The position numbers and the translations under genes are program-made. This document shows, one piece after another, positions 1-7,619 of a DNA stretch of 23,520 nucleotides. Positions within the stretch are counted from its first letter, which is position 1, and each line of letters starts with the position of its first letter. Origin of the DNA: an uncultured Duncaniella sp. (GTDB lineage: Bacteria > Bacteroidota > Bacteroidia > Bacteroidales > Muribaculaceae); the NCBI GenBank assembly GCA_910587165.1, contig CAJUKP010000030.1, positions 1 to 23,520 on the forward strand, read 5' to 3'. The notes beneath the pieces were generated by a model. That model was not told the DNA's origin. It ran no database searches and saw nothing but the letters and a program-made list of their open reading frames with translations.

Positions 1-48
1 GACCTCCACGTCCCGAACGTGGCGCGCTGCCAACTGTGCTACACCCCG
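1..48 (-). tRNA. tRNA-Pro(CGG), 3' part beyond window
   Basis: The reverse complement begins CGGGGTGTAGC (seven-base acceptor strand, then the usual TA), continues through a D-arm (GCAC...GCGC), and has a five-pair anticodon stem CCACG/CGTGG enclosing the loop TTCGGGA. The anticodon is therefore CGG, which reads the proline codon CCG. The variable loop starts with AGGTC and the T-arm and acceptor 3' strand fall before base 1. A well-placed promoter lies immediately upstream on the same strand. Confidence 0.9.
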
Positions 49-65
49 ATTGGCTTTCACGGGTG

Positions 66-97
66 CAAAGTTAATGCTTTTTCCTTACGGGAGCAAA
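66..97 (-). promoter_or_regulatory. Promoter of tRNA-Pro
   Basis: On the minus strand TTTG (97-94) is followed after 20 bases by TAACTTTG (73-66), a full match to the Bacteroidetes -7 element TAnnTTTG. Transcription would start near base 59, about ten bases before the tRNA 5' end. Confidence 0.6.
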
Positions 98-124
98 TTT
101 TTTAATCAAAATATTTGCCCCCGT
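87..124. terminator. Inverted repeat, possible terminator of the porin gene
   Basis: ACGGGAGCAAAT (87-98) pairs with ATTTGCCCCCGT (113-124) in 11 of 12 positions around a 14-base AT-rich loop. It starts 16 bases beyond the stop of the upstream minus-strand porin gene, where a terminator is expected. No U-tract follows the stem on that strand, so termination by the classical mechanism is unproven. The left arm contains the -33 element of the tRNA-Pro promoter. Confidence 0.35.
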
Positions 125-139
125 GGTAATCAACATTGG

Positions 140-1444
140 TCAGAATGAGAACTGGCACATGGCTCCGATGCGTCTGGCATAGTTCTGGGAGCCGTCGAAG
201 TCACGGCGTTTGCCGAAATTGAACTCTCCACCGATCCTCACTCGTGGGATTACATCATAGAATATATTGGCGGCTCCGTAGAGTCCATACTTGTAGTCGG
301 TGCCGGGTACTCCACGGGAAGGAAGGAACCGGCCCTGTCCGAATGTGACGGTGGTGAAAAGTTTTGTCGAGAAGTGATAGCCCACACCGACGAAGTAGCC
401 CCAGCCGGGCACAAGGTCGAGTTTGCCGGGAGTCCTGGAGTTTTCAATCAGGTCATATTGTCCGAGCATGAAGTCTCCGCCGAAATTCGAGTAGGATTTT
501 CCGGCGTTGACCGTGCCGTAGACAGTGATGGCCGGGGTAGGGTTGAACACCGTGGAGAGTTGCACACCATAGCCTACGGGAGTGTGGTTGCGGCCGTTCA
601 GCAGGTCGCGGTAGGGGAGGAAACGGGTTATCGCCGAAAGACGCACGTGCTGGTCCCGCGCCCAGCAGTATTGCACGAGGGCGGCGAAGTTGGGCACTGT
701 GGTCGAGCGTGCTGCAGTCACTCCGTCCTCGGTCTGGAGTGTCATGGCCGGAGTCTCCACCGATGCCGCGAGCGAGAGGCCGTTTTTAAAGGTATGCATA
801 TATCTCACGAGCACAGCGGTGTTGTCCATCTTCATGGTCGGGCCGTTTGAGTCCACGGTGGGGGGGACGGCCGATCCGTCCGAGAATGTCGACGGGGCAT
901 AACCCACCGTCCAGTCTCCGATCACAGCGTATGATTTCGACAGTTTGAAGTCACGCGAGCCATAGCCGTTGAATTTGGCCTCGATATAGAGCTGATATGT
1001 GCCTATCTTGCTCGAGCGGCCTATGACTCTGAAGAACAGGGCCGTTCCCGCCGGAGTGGTGTCGAAATGATTGCGGTTGAGCGGAGTGCGTCCCATGGGG
1101 ATGAAGTAGGGGGAGAATCCGGGTATGGGCATGGAGTTGCCCGGGTCGAAGTATCCTCTCATTCTCACAACACCGCCGACACCCATGGCCAGGTTGGCAT
1201 CACGGCTCATGAAGAGAAAGTAAGGCGCGGCGGGATCCTGGAAATTGCGGAACTGGTCGTAGTAGAACATTGTGACGAGCCGGCGTATGGAATCCTGCTG
1301 TGGTGTGAGCTTCTCGTTTCCGAAATATATCACTCTCTGGTCGCCGATGAGTGAGTCGACGGCCTGGGAGCGGATCGGATCGGTGGCACTGATGGTGACG
1401 ACAGCCGATGCTATCAGCAGGATGGCTGTGAGCAGACGTTTCAT
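140..1444 (-). CDS. Outer-membrane beta-barrel protein, DcaP/porin-like
   Basis: The 434-residue product starts with a typical signal peptide: Lys-Arg at positions 3-4, a hydrophobic stretch to about residue 18, and a likely cleavage near Ala20. It ends in Phe, the usual C-terminal residue of outer-membrane barrels. The body alternates short polar and aromatic-rich beta segments with Gly/Asn turns from about residue 80 to the end, as in a single-domain barrel. Residues 48-70 are polar and could form a periplasmic helix, a layout that recalls DcaP-type trimeric porins; that family call rests on overall pattern, not on a specific motif. It would sit in the outer membrane and pass or bind small solutes; the substrate cannot be read from sequence. 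It is monocistronic, and diverges from the sigma-factor unit with about 100 bases between the starts. Confidence 0.65.
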   Translation of the reverse strand: MKRLLTAILLIASAVVTISATDPIRSQAVDSLIGDQRVIYFGNEKLTPQQDSIRRLVTMFYYDQFRNFQDPAAPYFLFMSRDANLAMGVGGVVRMRGYFDPGNSMPIPGFSPYFIPMGRTPLNRNHFDTTPAGTALFFRVIGRSSKIGTYQLYIEAKFNGYGSRDFKLSKSYAVIGDWTVGYAPSTFSDGSAVPPTVDSNGPTMKMDNTAVLVRYMHTFKNGLSLAASVETPAMTLQTEDGVTAARSTTVPNFAALVQYCWARDQHVRLSAITRFLPYRDLLNGRNHTPVGYGVQLSTVFNPTPAITVYGTVNAGKSYSNFGGDFMLGQYDLIENSRTPGKLDLVPGWGYFVGVGYHFSTKLFTTVTFGQGRFLPSRGVPGTDYKYGLYGAANIFYDVIPRVRIGGEFNFGKRRDFDGSQNYARRIGAMCQFSF

Positions 1445-1547
1445 AATATGATGATTTTAGAAATATTTACCATTTATAACATTTGTGGACGGGAAATGTT
1501 TCCTCTGTCATGTAACATTTCGCCATATTTTACGTCTTATATATGAA

Positions 1548-2054
1548 ATGGACCGCAGCGAGTTTGAACGTATTGCCCCGGCACTCAGGATTCGCATCGT
1601 CGCCCTTGTGGAGCGCATTGTCTGTGACAATGGTGCCGGACAGGCCGACGATGTGGCTCAGGACACCCTGTTGAGGCTCTGGACAATGAGGGACAGACTC
1701 GATGACTACTCCAGTCTCGAAGCTCTTGCTATGGTGATGGCCAGGAATATGGCCATCGACATGATAAGGAAGAACCACGGGGTGGCCGTGTCTCTTGACG
1801 AGGCCGTGACGAGATCGGTAGCTCCGACGCCTCACGATCTTCTGGCCGAGAAAGAAGATGCCCGGACCATGGATGCTATCCTTGCGGCTCTTCCCTCGGC
1901 ACAGAGAGCATTGATAAGGATGAGGCATGAGGAGGGGATGGAAATCAGTCATATAGCGGCGGCTATCTCCTCGAGTGAGGGGGCGGTCAGGGTGGCGCTT
2001 TCGCGTGCCCGCCGTCATGTTATGGATTTATTTAAAACGAAATCAAATGAGTGA
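1548..2054 (+). CDS. ECF-family RNA polymerase sigma factor
   Basis: The 168-residue product has the two-domain layout of an extracytoplasmic-function sigma factor. Region 2 covers about residues 8-75, with DDVAQDTLLRLW at 34-45 and MARNMAIDMIRK at 64-75 (core binding and -10 recognition). Region 4 covers about 107-162, with LPSAQRALIRMR and the helix-turn-helix ending EGAVRVALSRARRHV. I chose the ATG at 1548. An in-frame GTG at 1485 would add 21 residues with a cysteine-rich, non-homologous look and would run into the probable promoter. The stop overlaps the start of the next gene by eight bases, indicating translational coupling with the putative anti-sigma factor. The regulon is unknown; sigma factors of this class in Bacteroidales are usually held by a membrane partner until an envelope signal arrives. 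Confidence 0.9.
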   Translation: MDRSEFERIAPALRIRIVALVERIVCDNGAGQADDVAQDTLLRLWTMRDRLDDYSSLEALAMVMARNMAIDMIRKNHGVAVSLDEAVTRSVAPTPHDLLAEKEDARTMDAILAALPSAQRALIRMRHEEGMEISHIAAAISSSEGAVRVALSRARRHVMDLFKTKSNE

Positions 2055-2589
2055 TAAGGATGTGAATGATATTCGGATACTGATCGGTCGATTTCTCGAC
2101 GGGGAGACTTCTCTTGCTGAGGAAAAGAGACTGTATGAGTATTTTTCTTCCGGTGAGGTGGCCGACGGACTGGAGTGTTACGCTCCTATGTTCGGATGGT
2201 ATTCATCACTCGGGTCCAAGCCCGTGGATAAGAAAGCGAAGTCTGCCGGATTCCGCATATACCGCCACTGGTGTGCGGCGGCCGCGATGTTGGCGCTTAT
2301 ATTCACGTTCGGCCTTTTCACCCGCCAGTACAGCTACTGCCACAAGTATGAGGCTTACAAGGGGAGCTATATCGTGCGCGATGGAAAGAAAATCACGGAT
2401 CTTAGGGTTGTTGGACCCGAAGCTGAGAGAATCGAACGCGAATTTGATGAGAGAATACGTATGGCCGAGCTCAGGATGCAGGAAGCCGATCAAGGTATCT
2501 CCGAATATGTCAATGTCACTCTCAGCGGGAATGTAGACCTCTCCAATCCCTCTGTCAGGAATTATATAGAAGAATTTGTTGATATTTAA
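2047..2589 (+). CDS. Putative anti-sigma factor, single-pass membrane protein
   Basis: The 180-residue protein has a cytoplasmic N-terminus (1-72) containing RFLDGETSLAEEKRLYEYF (15-33). This is the short helical, non-zinc pattern common at the start of Bacteroidetes anti-sigma factors. One hydrophobic helix follows at about 73-91 and then an outside domain of about 90 residues with a charged, probably helical segment (125-150). The ATG at 2047 overlaps the sigma-factor stop (ATGAGTGA). A longer in-frame start at 1975 would lie wholly inside the sigma gene and is less likely. The role is inferred from the gene pairing and topology: it would hold the ECF sigma factor at the inner membrane. It lacks a visible FecR-type C-terminal domain, so a TonB-receptor signalling circuit is not supported. 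Confidence 0.6.
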   Translation: MSDKDVNDIRILIGRFLDGETSLAEEKRLYEYFSSGEVADGLECYAPMFGWYSSLGSKPVDKKAKSAGFRIYRHWCAAAAMLALIFTFGLFTRQYSYCHKYEAYKGSYIVRDGKKITDLRVVGPEAERIEREFDERIRMAELRMQEADQGISEYVNVTLSGNVDLSNPSVRNYIEEFVDI

Positions 2590-2601
2590 TTTATTACAAT
2601 T

Positions 2602-2982
2602 ATGCCCCGGTATTTTATCTTTTTAATGATGATGTTGATGACAGCCTTGGCTCTCTCAGCTCAGAAACACATGGATAAGGTTGTGGCCGAGATTACCAAA
2701 AGCGGTAATGTGACGAGCATCATATATTCCGAGGAGCGTGGTGGCGCCGGCAACAAGCTTGTCGAGTCCAAACGGTTCATTTCTTTCTCGGATATAGATT
2801 ATAATCAGAAGATATATGATGCCATGATACTTGACCGTCCGAAATCCTCCTCTTACAAGGAGGTGGTGGGGACGGGCGGTTCCGGAGTCTATACCATTGA
2901 GTTCCACGGTTCAGGAAAGACCGTCACGACATACACGCTGCTTTGCCCGAACAGTATTTCCATAACGACAGTCTACAAATGA
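2602..2982 (+). CDS. Small secreted protein, DUF5024-like
   Basis: The 126-residue protein has a signal peptide of about 20 residues (Arg3, a Met/Leu-rich core, cleavage near SAQ) and no other membrane segment. The mature part of about 105 residues looks beta-rich, with a Gly-rich turn at 46-50 (RGGAGN) and a C-terminal run of Thr/Tyr/Ile strands. It resembles from memory the small exported DUF5024 proteins of Bacteroides; I could not check this. It starts 12 bases after the putative anti-sigma gene on the same strand, so it probably belongs to the same transcript and may act in the periplasm as a target or modulator of that sigma system. No catalytic motif is visible. Confidence 0.6.
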   Translation: MPRYFIFLMMMLMTALALSAQKHMDKVVAEITKSGNVTSIIYSEERGGAGNKLVESKRFISFSDIDYNQKIYDAMILDRPKSSSYKEVVGTGGSGVYTIEFHGSGKTVTTYTLLCPNSISITTVYK

Positions 2983-3009
2983 TGGGTCGGGGGTGATTGG
3001 TGAAACAGA

Positions 3010-3208
3010 GTTACCGGTCAGGAAAAGGATACAAATGGACAAAAGTCCAAAAGAAACAAAAGATTATCTGGATTCAGATTCATCAGAATGATTAAGGTAA
3101 CTATTCAACGGACACGCCGTGCTGTTCGCTGAATAGTTACCTTAAAAAAATAAAAATTCTGTTTCTTTTGGACTTTTGTCCATTTGTATCCTTTTCCTGA
3201 CCGGTAAC
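3010..3208. repeat. MITE-like element with perfect 48-bp inverted termini
   Basis: Bases 3010-3057 are the exact reverse complement of 3161-3208 (48 of 48 bases). The outer ends read GTTACCGGTCAGG. Inside lies a second palindrome, 3092-3107 with 3130-3145 (16 of 16), which continues imperfectly toward its centre. There is no coding potential, and no target-site duplication could be seen at the ends. It fills the gap between two convergent genes (stops at 2982 and 3227), so its transcript would fold into a very long hairpin and could end transcription from both sides. A shorter relative occurs at 16111-16240. Confidence 0.85.
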
Positions 3209-3226
3209 ATTTGTCCGGTCAGAGGA

Positions 3227-5788
3227 TCAGCCGCATCGTGATGTGCCGCACGATGTGCAGATGAGGCACCCTTCCTGATAGACGAGAGTCTCCTGTCCGC
3301 AGTTGGGACAGCGCTGTCCGCTTGCCGGAGTGCCTGAGGGGAGATACTTCTTCAGTGCCCGCTCCACACCCATCTTCCATGTGTTGATCGACTGGGAATC
3401 AAGCTCAAGTCCGTTCACAAGTTTTATCACCTGGGCTATGGGCATACCGTAGCGTAGAACTCCTGATATGAGTTTTGCATAGTTCCAGTATTCGGGATTG
3501 AATTTGTCCGAGAGACCTTCGATAGTGGTCTTGTAACCGCGTTTGTTGATGAACTGGAAGTCATAGCGCTTGTTGCCCTTGTCATCGACGGCCTTGATTA
3601 TCTTACCCTTGGTCACAGACTTGGGACAGAAAATACCATCCTCGTCGTCAGCCAGGCCTGTGAAGATCTCGTATGGATGACCGTCACGCAGGCCGACGAA
3701 GGCGATCCACTTTTCCTTGTTATTCTGGAATCTCACCACATCCGCCTCGAGTTCATTGGGGCGGACAAGCACTTTGCCGTCGGTCGAGGGGAGGGGAGAC
3801 CCGTTGGATTCATCCTTTTTCTTGTCATCTTTCTTGGTGTCCTGAGTGGAGATGAGCACACCCGCGCGGCATCCGTCACGGTAGATCGTGCATCCTTTGC
3901 ATCCTGCCTTCCATGCTTCGAGATACAGACGGTTGACAAGTTCCACGCTGACATCCGAGGGGAGATTTATGGTGACCGAAATGGAATGGTCCACCCATTT
4001 CTGTACGGCTCCCTGCATCTTCACTTTCTCGAGCCAGTCGATATCGTTGGCAGTGGCTTTGTAGTAGGGCGACCGTTTCACCAGTTCGTCTATCTCGGCC
4101 TGGGTGTAGTCATGGCGCACGGGAATACCGTTTATTTCCATCCATTCGATGAATTTGGGATGATACACCACAAACTCCTCGAATGCATCGCCGTTCTCGT
4201 CCACGAAATCCACACGGACATCGACATCGTTTGCATTGACCTTGCGGCGGCGTTTGTAGACCGGCATGAACACAGGCTCGATGCCCGATGAGGTGCGGGT
4301 CATGAGAGATGTGGTGCCTGTGGGGGCGATGGTGAGACACGCTATGTTGCGGCGGCCATGTTTCTCCATCTCGGCCACGAGTTCAGGCGATGCCTCGCGA
4401 AGACGGTTGATGAACGGATTGCTGCATTCGCGTTCAGCCGAGTAGATCTCAAACGCTCCTCTCTCCTTGGCCATCTCTACTGATGATCCGAATGCCGCGA
4501 GGGCGAGCGCACGGTGCACATCCACCGACATACGTGTGGCCTCGGGGGTGCCGTAGCGCAGTCCGAGAGCGGCTATCATGTCACCCTCGGCCGTCGTGCC
4601 GAGACCGGTACGGCGTCCCTTGAGGGTCTTTGCCTTTATCTTTTTCCAGAGATTCAGTTCGGTGTGCTTCACCTCGTCGGTCTCGGGATCATTCTGGATT
4701 TTCTCGATGATGGTGTCGATCTTCTCCATCTCGAGGTCGATGATGTCGTCCATGATGCGCTGGGCCTTGCGTATGTGAGCCGCGAACAGTCCGAAGTCAA
4801 ACTCGGCATTCTCAGTGAACGGGTTGATGACATACGAATAGAGGTTCACTGCCACGAGACGGCATGAATCGTAGGGGCAGAGGGGAATCTCGCCGCAGGG
4901 GTTGGTCGAGACGGTCTGGAAACCGAGGTCGGAATAACAGTCGGGGATCGACTCGCGGCGTATGGTGTCCCAGAAGAGCACACCGGGTTCGGCGGATTTC
5001 CATGCGTTGTAGACAATCTTGTTCCACATGGCCCGGGCATCGGTATCTACCTTCACGAGGGGTTCCTCTGAGTCTACGGGAAATTGTCTCACGTAGTTCT
5101 CTCCAGATTCCACCGCGCGCATGAACTCATCGTCGATCCTCACCGACACATTCGCGCCGGTGATTTTCCCCTGCTCGAGTTTGGCGTCGATGAAACGTTC
5201 GGAATCGGGATGCTTGATGGCTACGGTGAGCATCAGAGCTCCGCGGCGTCCGTCCTGAGCCACCTCGCGGGTGGAGTTTGAATACCTTTCCATGAAGGGG
5301 ACGAGACCGGTGGATGTCAGTGCCGAGTTCTTCACCGGCATACCCTTCGGGCGCAGGTCGGAGAGGTCATGACCCACACCTCCGCGTCTCTTCATGAGCT
5401 GAACCTGCTCTTCGTCAATCTTGGCTATGCCGCCGTATGAGTCGGGATGGCCGTCGAGGCCGATCACGAAACAGTTGCTCAGCGATCCGGTCTGGAAATT
5501 ATTTCCTATACCGGCCATGGGGCTTCCCTGGGGCACAATGTATCTGAATTTGTCGAGGAGTTCGAAGATCTCTTCCTCGCTCATCGGATTGGGGTATTTA
5601 CGTTCCACTCGTGCCAGTTCGGAGGCGATCCGGTGATGCATATCGGCCGGGGTGAGTTCGTAGATGTTGCCGTAGCTGTCCTTCAGGGCATACTTGCTCA
5701 CCCACACGCGTGCTGCAAGCTCATCACCGCCGAAGTAGTTCAGGGAGGCCTCGTAGGCCTGGTCGAAAGTATAAGTTTGACGTTGCAT
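3227..5788 (-). CDS. nrdJ: Adenosylcobalamin-dependent ribonucleotide reductase (class II)
   Basis: This 853-residue enzyme reduces ribonucleotides to deoxyribonucleotides in the cytoplasm, generating its thiyl radical with coenzyme B12 and so working with or without oxygen. The class II/NrdJ layout is clear. SLSNCFVIG carries the first redox cysteine (Cys106). NPCGEIPLCPYDSCR contains the radical-bearing Cys298 and Glu300. An APTGTTS substrate loop follows near residue 490. After a Lys-rich linker near 650-665 there is a C-terminal module ending in a zinc ribbon (Cys827, 830, 841, 844) and the terminal pair Cys847/Cys852, which would re-reduce the active site. Length fits the longer NrdJ_Z-type subgroup. 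The start follows a candidate promoter by a short leader, too short for a cobalamin riboswitch. It is monocistronic, between the inverted-repeat element and the dnaA terminator. Confidence 0.95.
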   Translation of the reverse strand: MQRQTYTFDQAYEASLNYFGGDELAARVWVSKYALKDSYGNIYELTPADMHHRIASELARVERKYPNPMSEEEIFELLDKFRYIVPQGSPMAGIGNNFQTGSLSNCFVIGLDGHPDSYGGIAKIDEEQVQLMKRRGGVGHDLSDLRPKGMPVKNSALTSTGLVPFMERYSNSTREVAQDGRRGALMLTVAIKHPDSERFIDAKLEQGKITGANVSVRIDDEFMRAVESGENYVRQFPVDSEEPLVKVDTDARAMWNKIVYNAWKSAEPGVLFWDTIRRESIPDCYSDLGFQTVSTNPCGEIPLCPYDSCRLVAVNLYSYVINPFTENAEFDFGLFAAHIRKAQRIMDDIIDLEMEKIDTIIEKIQNDPETDEVKHTELNLWKKIKAKTLKGRRTGLGTTAEGDMIAALGLRYGTPEATRMSVDVHRALALAAFGSSVEMAKERGAFEIYSAERECSNPFINRLREASPELVAEMEKHGRRNIACLTIAPTGTTSLMTRTSSGIEPVFMPVYKRRRKVNANDVDVRVDFVDENGDAFEEFVVYHPKFIEWMEINGIPVRHDYTQAEIDELVKRSPYYKATANDIDWLEKVKMQGAVQKWVDHSISVTINLPSDVSVELVNRLYLEAWKAGCKGCTIYRDGCRAGVLISTQDTKKDDKKKDESNGSPLPSTDGKVLVRPNELEADVVRFQNNKEKWIAFVGLRDGHPYEIFTGLADDEDGIFCPKSVTKGKIIKAVDDKGNKRYDFQFINKRGYKTTIEGLSDKFNPEYWNYAKLISGVLRYGMPIAQVIKLVNGLELDSQSINTWKMGVERALKKYLPSGTPASGQRCPNCGQETLVYQEGCLICTSCGTSRCG

Positions 5789-5810
5789 TTTCAGGTATGG
5801 TTTGTAGGTG

Positions 5811-5841
5811 CAAAGTTGACTAAAAAACAGGGTACGTGCAA
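5811..5841 (-). promoter_or_regulatory. Candidate promoter of nrdJ
   Basis: On the minus strand TTG (5841-5839) is followed after 20 bases by CAACTTTG (5818-5811), one base off the Bacteroidetes -7 element TAnnTTTG. The start codon is at 5788, leaving a leader of only about 16 bases. Confidence 0.45.
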
Positions 5842-5882
5842 GAAAAAAGTGCCGAAGTTATTAACACTTGCGGCACTTTTTA
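5842..5882 (-). terminator. Intrinsic terminator of dnaA
   Basis: Read on the minus strand, AAAAGTGCCGC-AAGT pairs with ACTT-CGGCACTTTT across a short AT loop, with one bulged base, followed by TTTTTTCTTG. It starts about 24 bases past the dnaA stop and precedes the nrdJ promoter. Confidence 0.75.
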
Positions 5883-5905
5883 TGTGTTGGTCTTCAGTTT
5901 CAGTC

Positions 5906-7291
5906 TCAGCCGAGAAGCTCTTTCTCGATCAGGGAGATATCTTCCTGAAGTTTCTTCTCGAGGGGGAGTCGCTCGTCTATCAGACGGCAGCCGTGGAGCA
6001 CGGTGGCGTGTGTGCGGGAGAGGCGTGCGCCGATAGCCTTGAGCGGCATCTTGGTGTGCTTCTTGGCGAGATACATCACCATCTGACGTGCATCGGAGAT
6101 CTCACGCTTGCGCGATTTCTCGAATATCTGGTTGGGCTCGAGATTGTAGAACGCGCTCACCTGCTTGGCTATGGTCTCGAAATTGAGAGTGCGCTTGTTG
6201 AGCTTCACGGAGTTGGTGAGCACACGCCGTGCCAGGTCTATGTTGACCTCTCTGTTGAGGCAAGTGGCGTGGGCGAGGAGTGACACCATCACTCCTTCGA
6301 GCTCACGGATGCTCTCGGTGACATTGGTGGCGATATAGTCCAGCACTTCCTCGGGCAGCTCCACACCGTCGCGGGAGGCCTTGCGGGCCAGCACCTCGCG
6401 GCGCAGGGGATAGTCGGGCTTCTCGAGCTGTGCGGTCATGCCGCTCTTGAAGCGGGAGAGCAGACGCTCCTCCATACCCTCCATCTCTGACGGACAGCAG
6501 TCGCTCGACATGATGATCTGCTTGTTGTTCTGCTTGAGATGGTTGAATATGTGGAAGAATGTGCGCTGGGTCTTGTCCTTGCCGATCAGATCCTGGATAT
6601 CGTCAATGATAAGAGTGTCGATGCTCTGGTAGAACCGGATGAATTCGTTGACCTTGCTGCGGAGCACTGCCGATGTGAACTGATCCTGGAAAAGACGGGC
6701 CGTGATGTAGAGAACCCTCATGCGCGGATCGCGCTCCTTGATGCGGATACCTATTGCCTGGATAAGGTGGGTCTTGCCGACTCCACAGGGACCGAACACA
6801 AAGAGGGGGTTGAATGTTTTAAGCTTGGGATCGTTGGCTATGGCCTCGCCGATCGACTGTGCCACCTTGTTGCTCGCCGAGATGCAGTAGTTCTCGAATG
6901 TATATTCGGGATTGAGCTGTGAGTCGATATCCTCAACATATTTATCCTTGAACGGATTGGCCGATGCGCCTGCCACTGGCTTGACGGCTGTGCTGGGATG
7001 TCCGGAGCCCATATTGACCTTGGCCATGGGATCGCCTTCCACAACCGGGAACTGGTAGAAAAGGCGGATATTCGGGCCGAAAACTCTCTTCAGTGCGCTT
7101 CCGAACACACTGAAATATCGCTGCTCAAGCTGCTCGGAGTAAAATTCCGAGGGGCATGAGATAGTCAGCCTGTCATTCTCATATCTGATGAAGGACAGGG
7201 GACTGAACCAATATGTGAACTGTTCGGCGGGGATAGTATCCTTGATGATTTCAAGGCATTTATCCCACATCATTGAGTAATTCTGTGGCAT
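5906..7291 (-). CDS. dnaA: Chromosomal replication initiator DnaA
   Basis: The 461-residue protein binds DnaA boxes at the origin, melts it with ATP and loads the helicase. The N-terminal domain I is at about 1-80 (MWDKCLEIIKDTIPAEQF). A short linker covers 85-125. The AAA+ domain has Walker A GPCGVGKT (167-174), Walker B LIIDDIQ (227-233) and the LLSRF arginine segment (277-281). The C-terminal DNA-binding domain has SRTHATVLHGCRLI as the box-recognition helix. The phrase SSDCCPSEMEGMEERLLSRF is the form typical of Bacteroidetes DnaA. I chose the ATG at 7291; an upstream in-frame ATG at 7339 adds 16 residues that do not fit domain I. dnaN is not adjacent, so this need not be the origin. An intrinsic terminator follows the gene. 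Confidence 0.96.
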   Translation of the reverse strand: MPQNYSMMWDKCLEIIKDTIPAEQFTYWFSPLSFIRYENDRLTISCPSEFYSEQLEQRYFSVFGSALKRVFGPNIRLFYQFPVVEGDPMAKVNMGSGHPSTAVKPVAGASANPFKDKYVEDIDSQLNPEYTFENYCISASNKVAQSIGEAIANDPKLKTFNPLFVFGPCGVGKTHLIQAIGIRIKERDPRMRVLYITARLFQDQFTSAVLRSKVNEFIRFYQSIDTLIIDDIQDLIGKDKTQRTFFHIFNHLKQNNKQIIMSSDCCPSEMEGMEERLLSRFKSGMTAQLEKPDYPLRREVLARKASRDGVELPEEVLDYIATNVTESIRELEGVMVSLLAHATCLNREVNIDLARRVLTNSVKLNKRTLNFETIAKQVSAFYNLEPNQIFEKSRKREISDARQMVMYLAKKHTKMPLKAIGARLSRTHATVLHGCRLIDERLPLEKKLQEDISLIEKELLG

Positions 7292-7610
7292 GGTGTTACG
7301 AGCGGTGTATCTGTTTGCCCGGAGGCTATACGATTGCAAATTTCCAAATAATTTTTTGAAAATACAACCGCTGTTTTTCTTGCTTTTTGTATTTTAAACT
7401 CATTGGGTTGAGTTTCAGCAAATTATGAATTTCTTCTGAATATTTGATGCTTGAAATTTGTAACGCTCTGTAATTCAGTGTTTAAACCGATAGTACAATT
7501 TATCAACACACCGCTTGCAGATAGCTGTGAGGTGACAAAAGAGGCTGAGGATAGGCACTTTCTGATAACCGGTGACTACGTATGTGTTAAAACTATTATT
7601 TAGAATTGTT
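7292..7610. other. AT-rich gap between dnaA and pgeF
   Basis: No gene is visible. The gap should hold the dnaA promoter (minus strand), but I found no full TAnnTTTG match. It contains one DnaA-box-like nonamer, TTATCAACA at 7500-7508 (one mismatch to TTATNCACA), and a seven-pair inverted repeat AAACTCA/TGAGTTT (7396-7402 with 7409-7415). A single box does not support calling an origin. Confidence 0.5.
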
Positions 7611-7619
7611 CTAAATAAT
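7595..7619. promoter_or_regulatory. 25-bp palindrome across the pgeF stop codon
   Basis: ATTATTTAGAA (7595-7605) and TTCTAAATAAT (7609-7619) are perfect inverted arms around TTG. The central 15 bases, TTAGAATTGTTCTAA, differ at one position from the PerR-box consensus TTANAATNATTNTAA. The palindrome includes the TAG stop of the minus-strand gene, so it may instead be a transcript-end hairpin. No gene begins directly beside it. Confidence 0.5.

Noticed and set aside
374..850. Plus-strand open frame of 158 codons opposite the porin gene
   Set aside because: It is low-complexity, His/Val/Gly-rich translation of the antisense strand without a signal or motif.
5789..5841. Cobalamin riboswitch before the B12-dependent nrdJ
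   Set aside because: The leader after the predicted start is only about 16 bases and the preceding DNA is the dnaA terminator; there is no room for the structure.
5447..6283. Plus-strand open frame of 278 codons across the nrdJ-dnaA junction
   Set aside because: It is antisense to two well-supported genes and includes the dnaA terminator; there are no family features.
7292..7610. Replication origin beside dnaA
   Set aside because: Only one DnaA-box-like site with a mismatch was seen, no box cluster, and dnaN is not adjacent.
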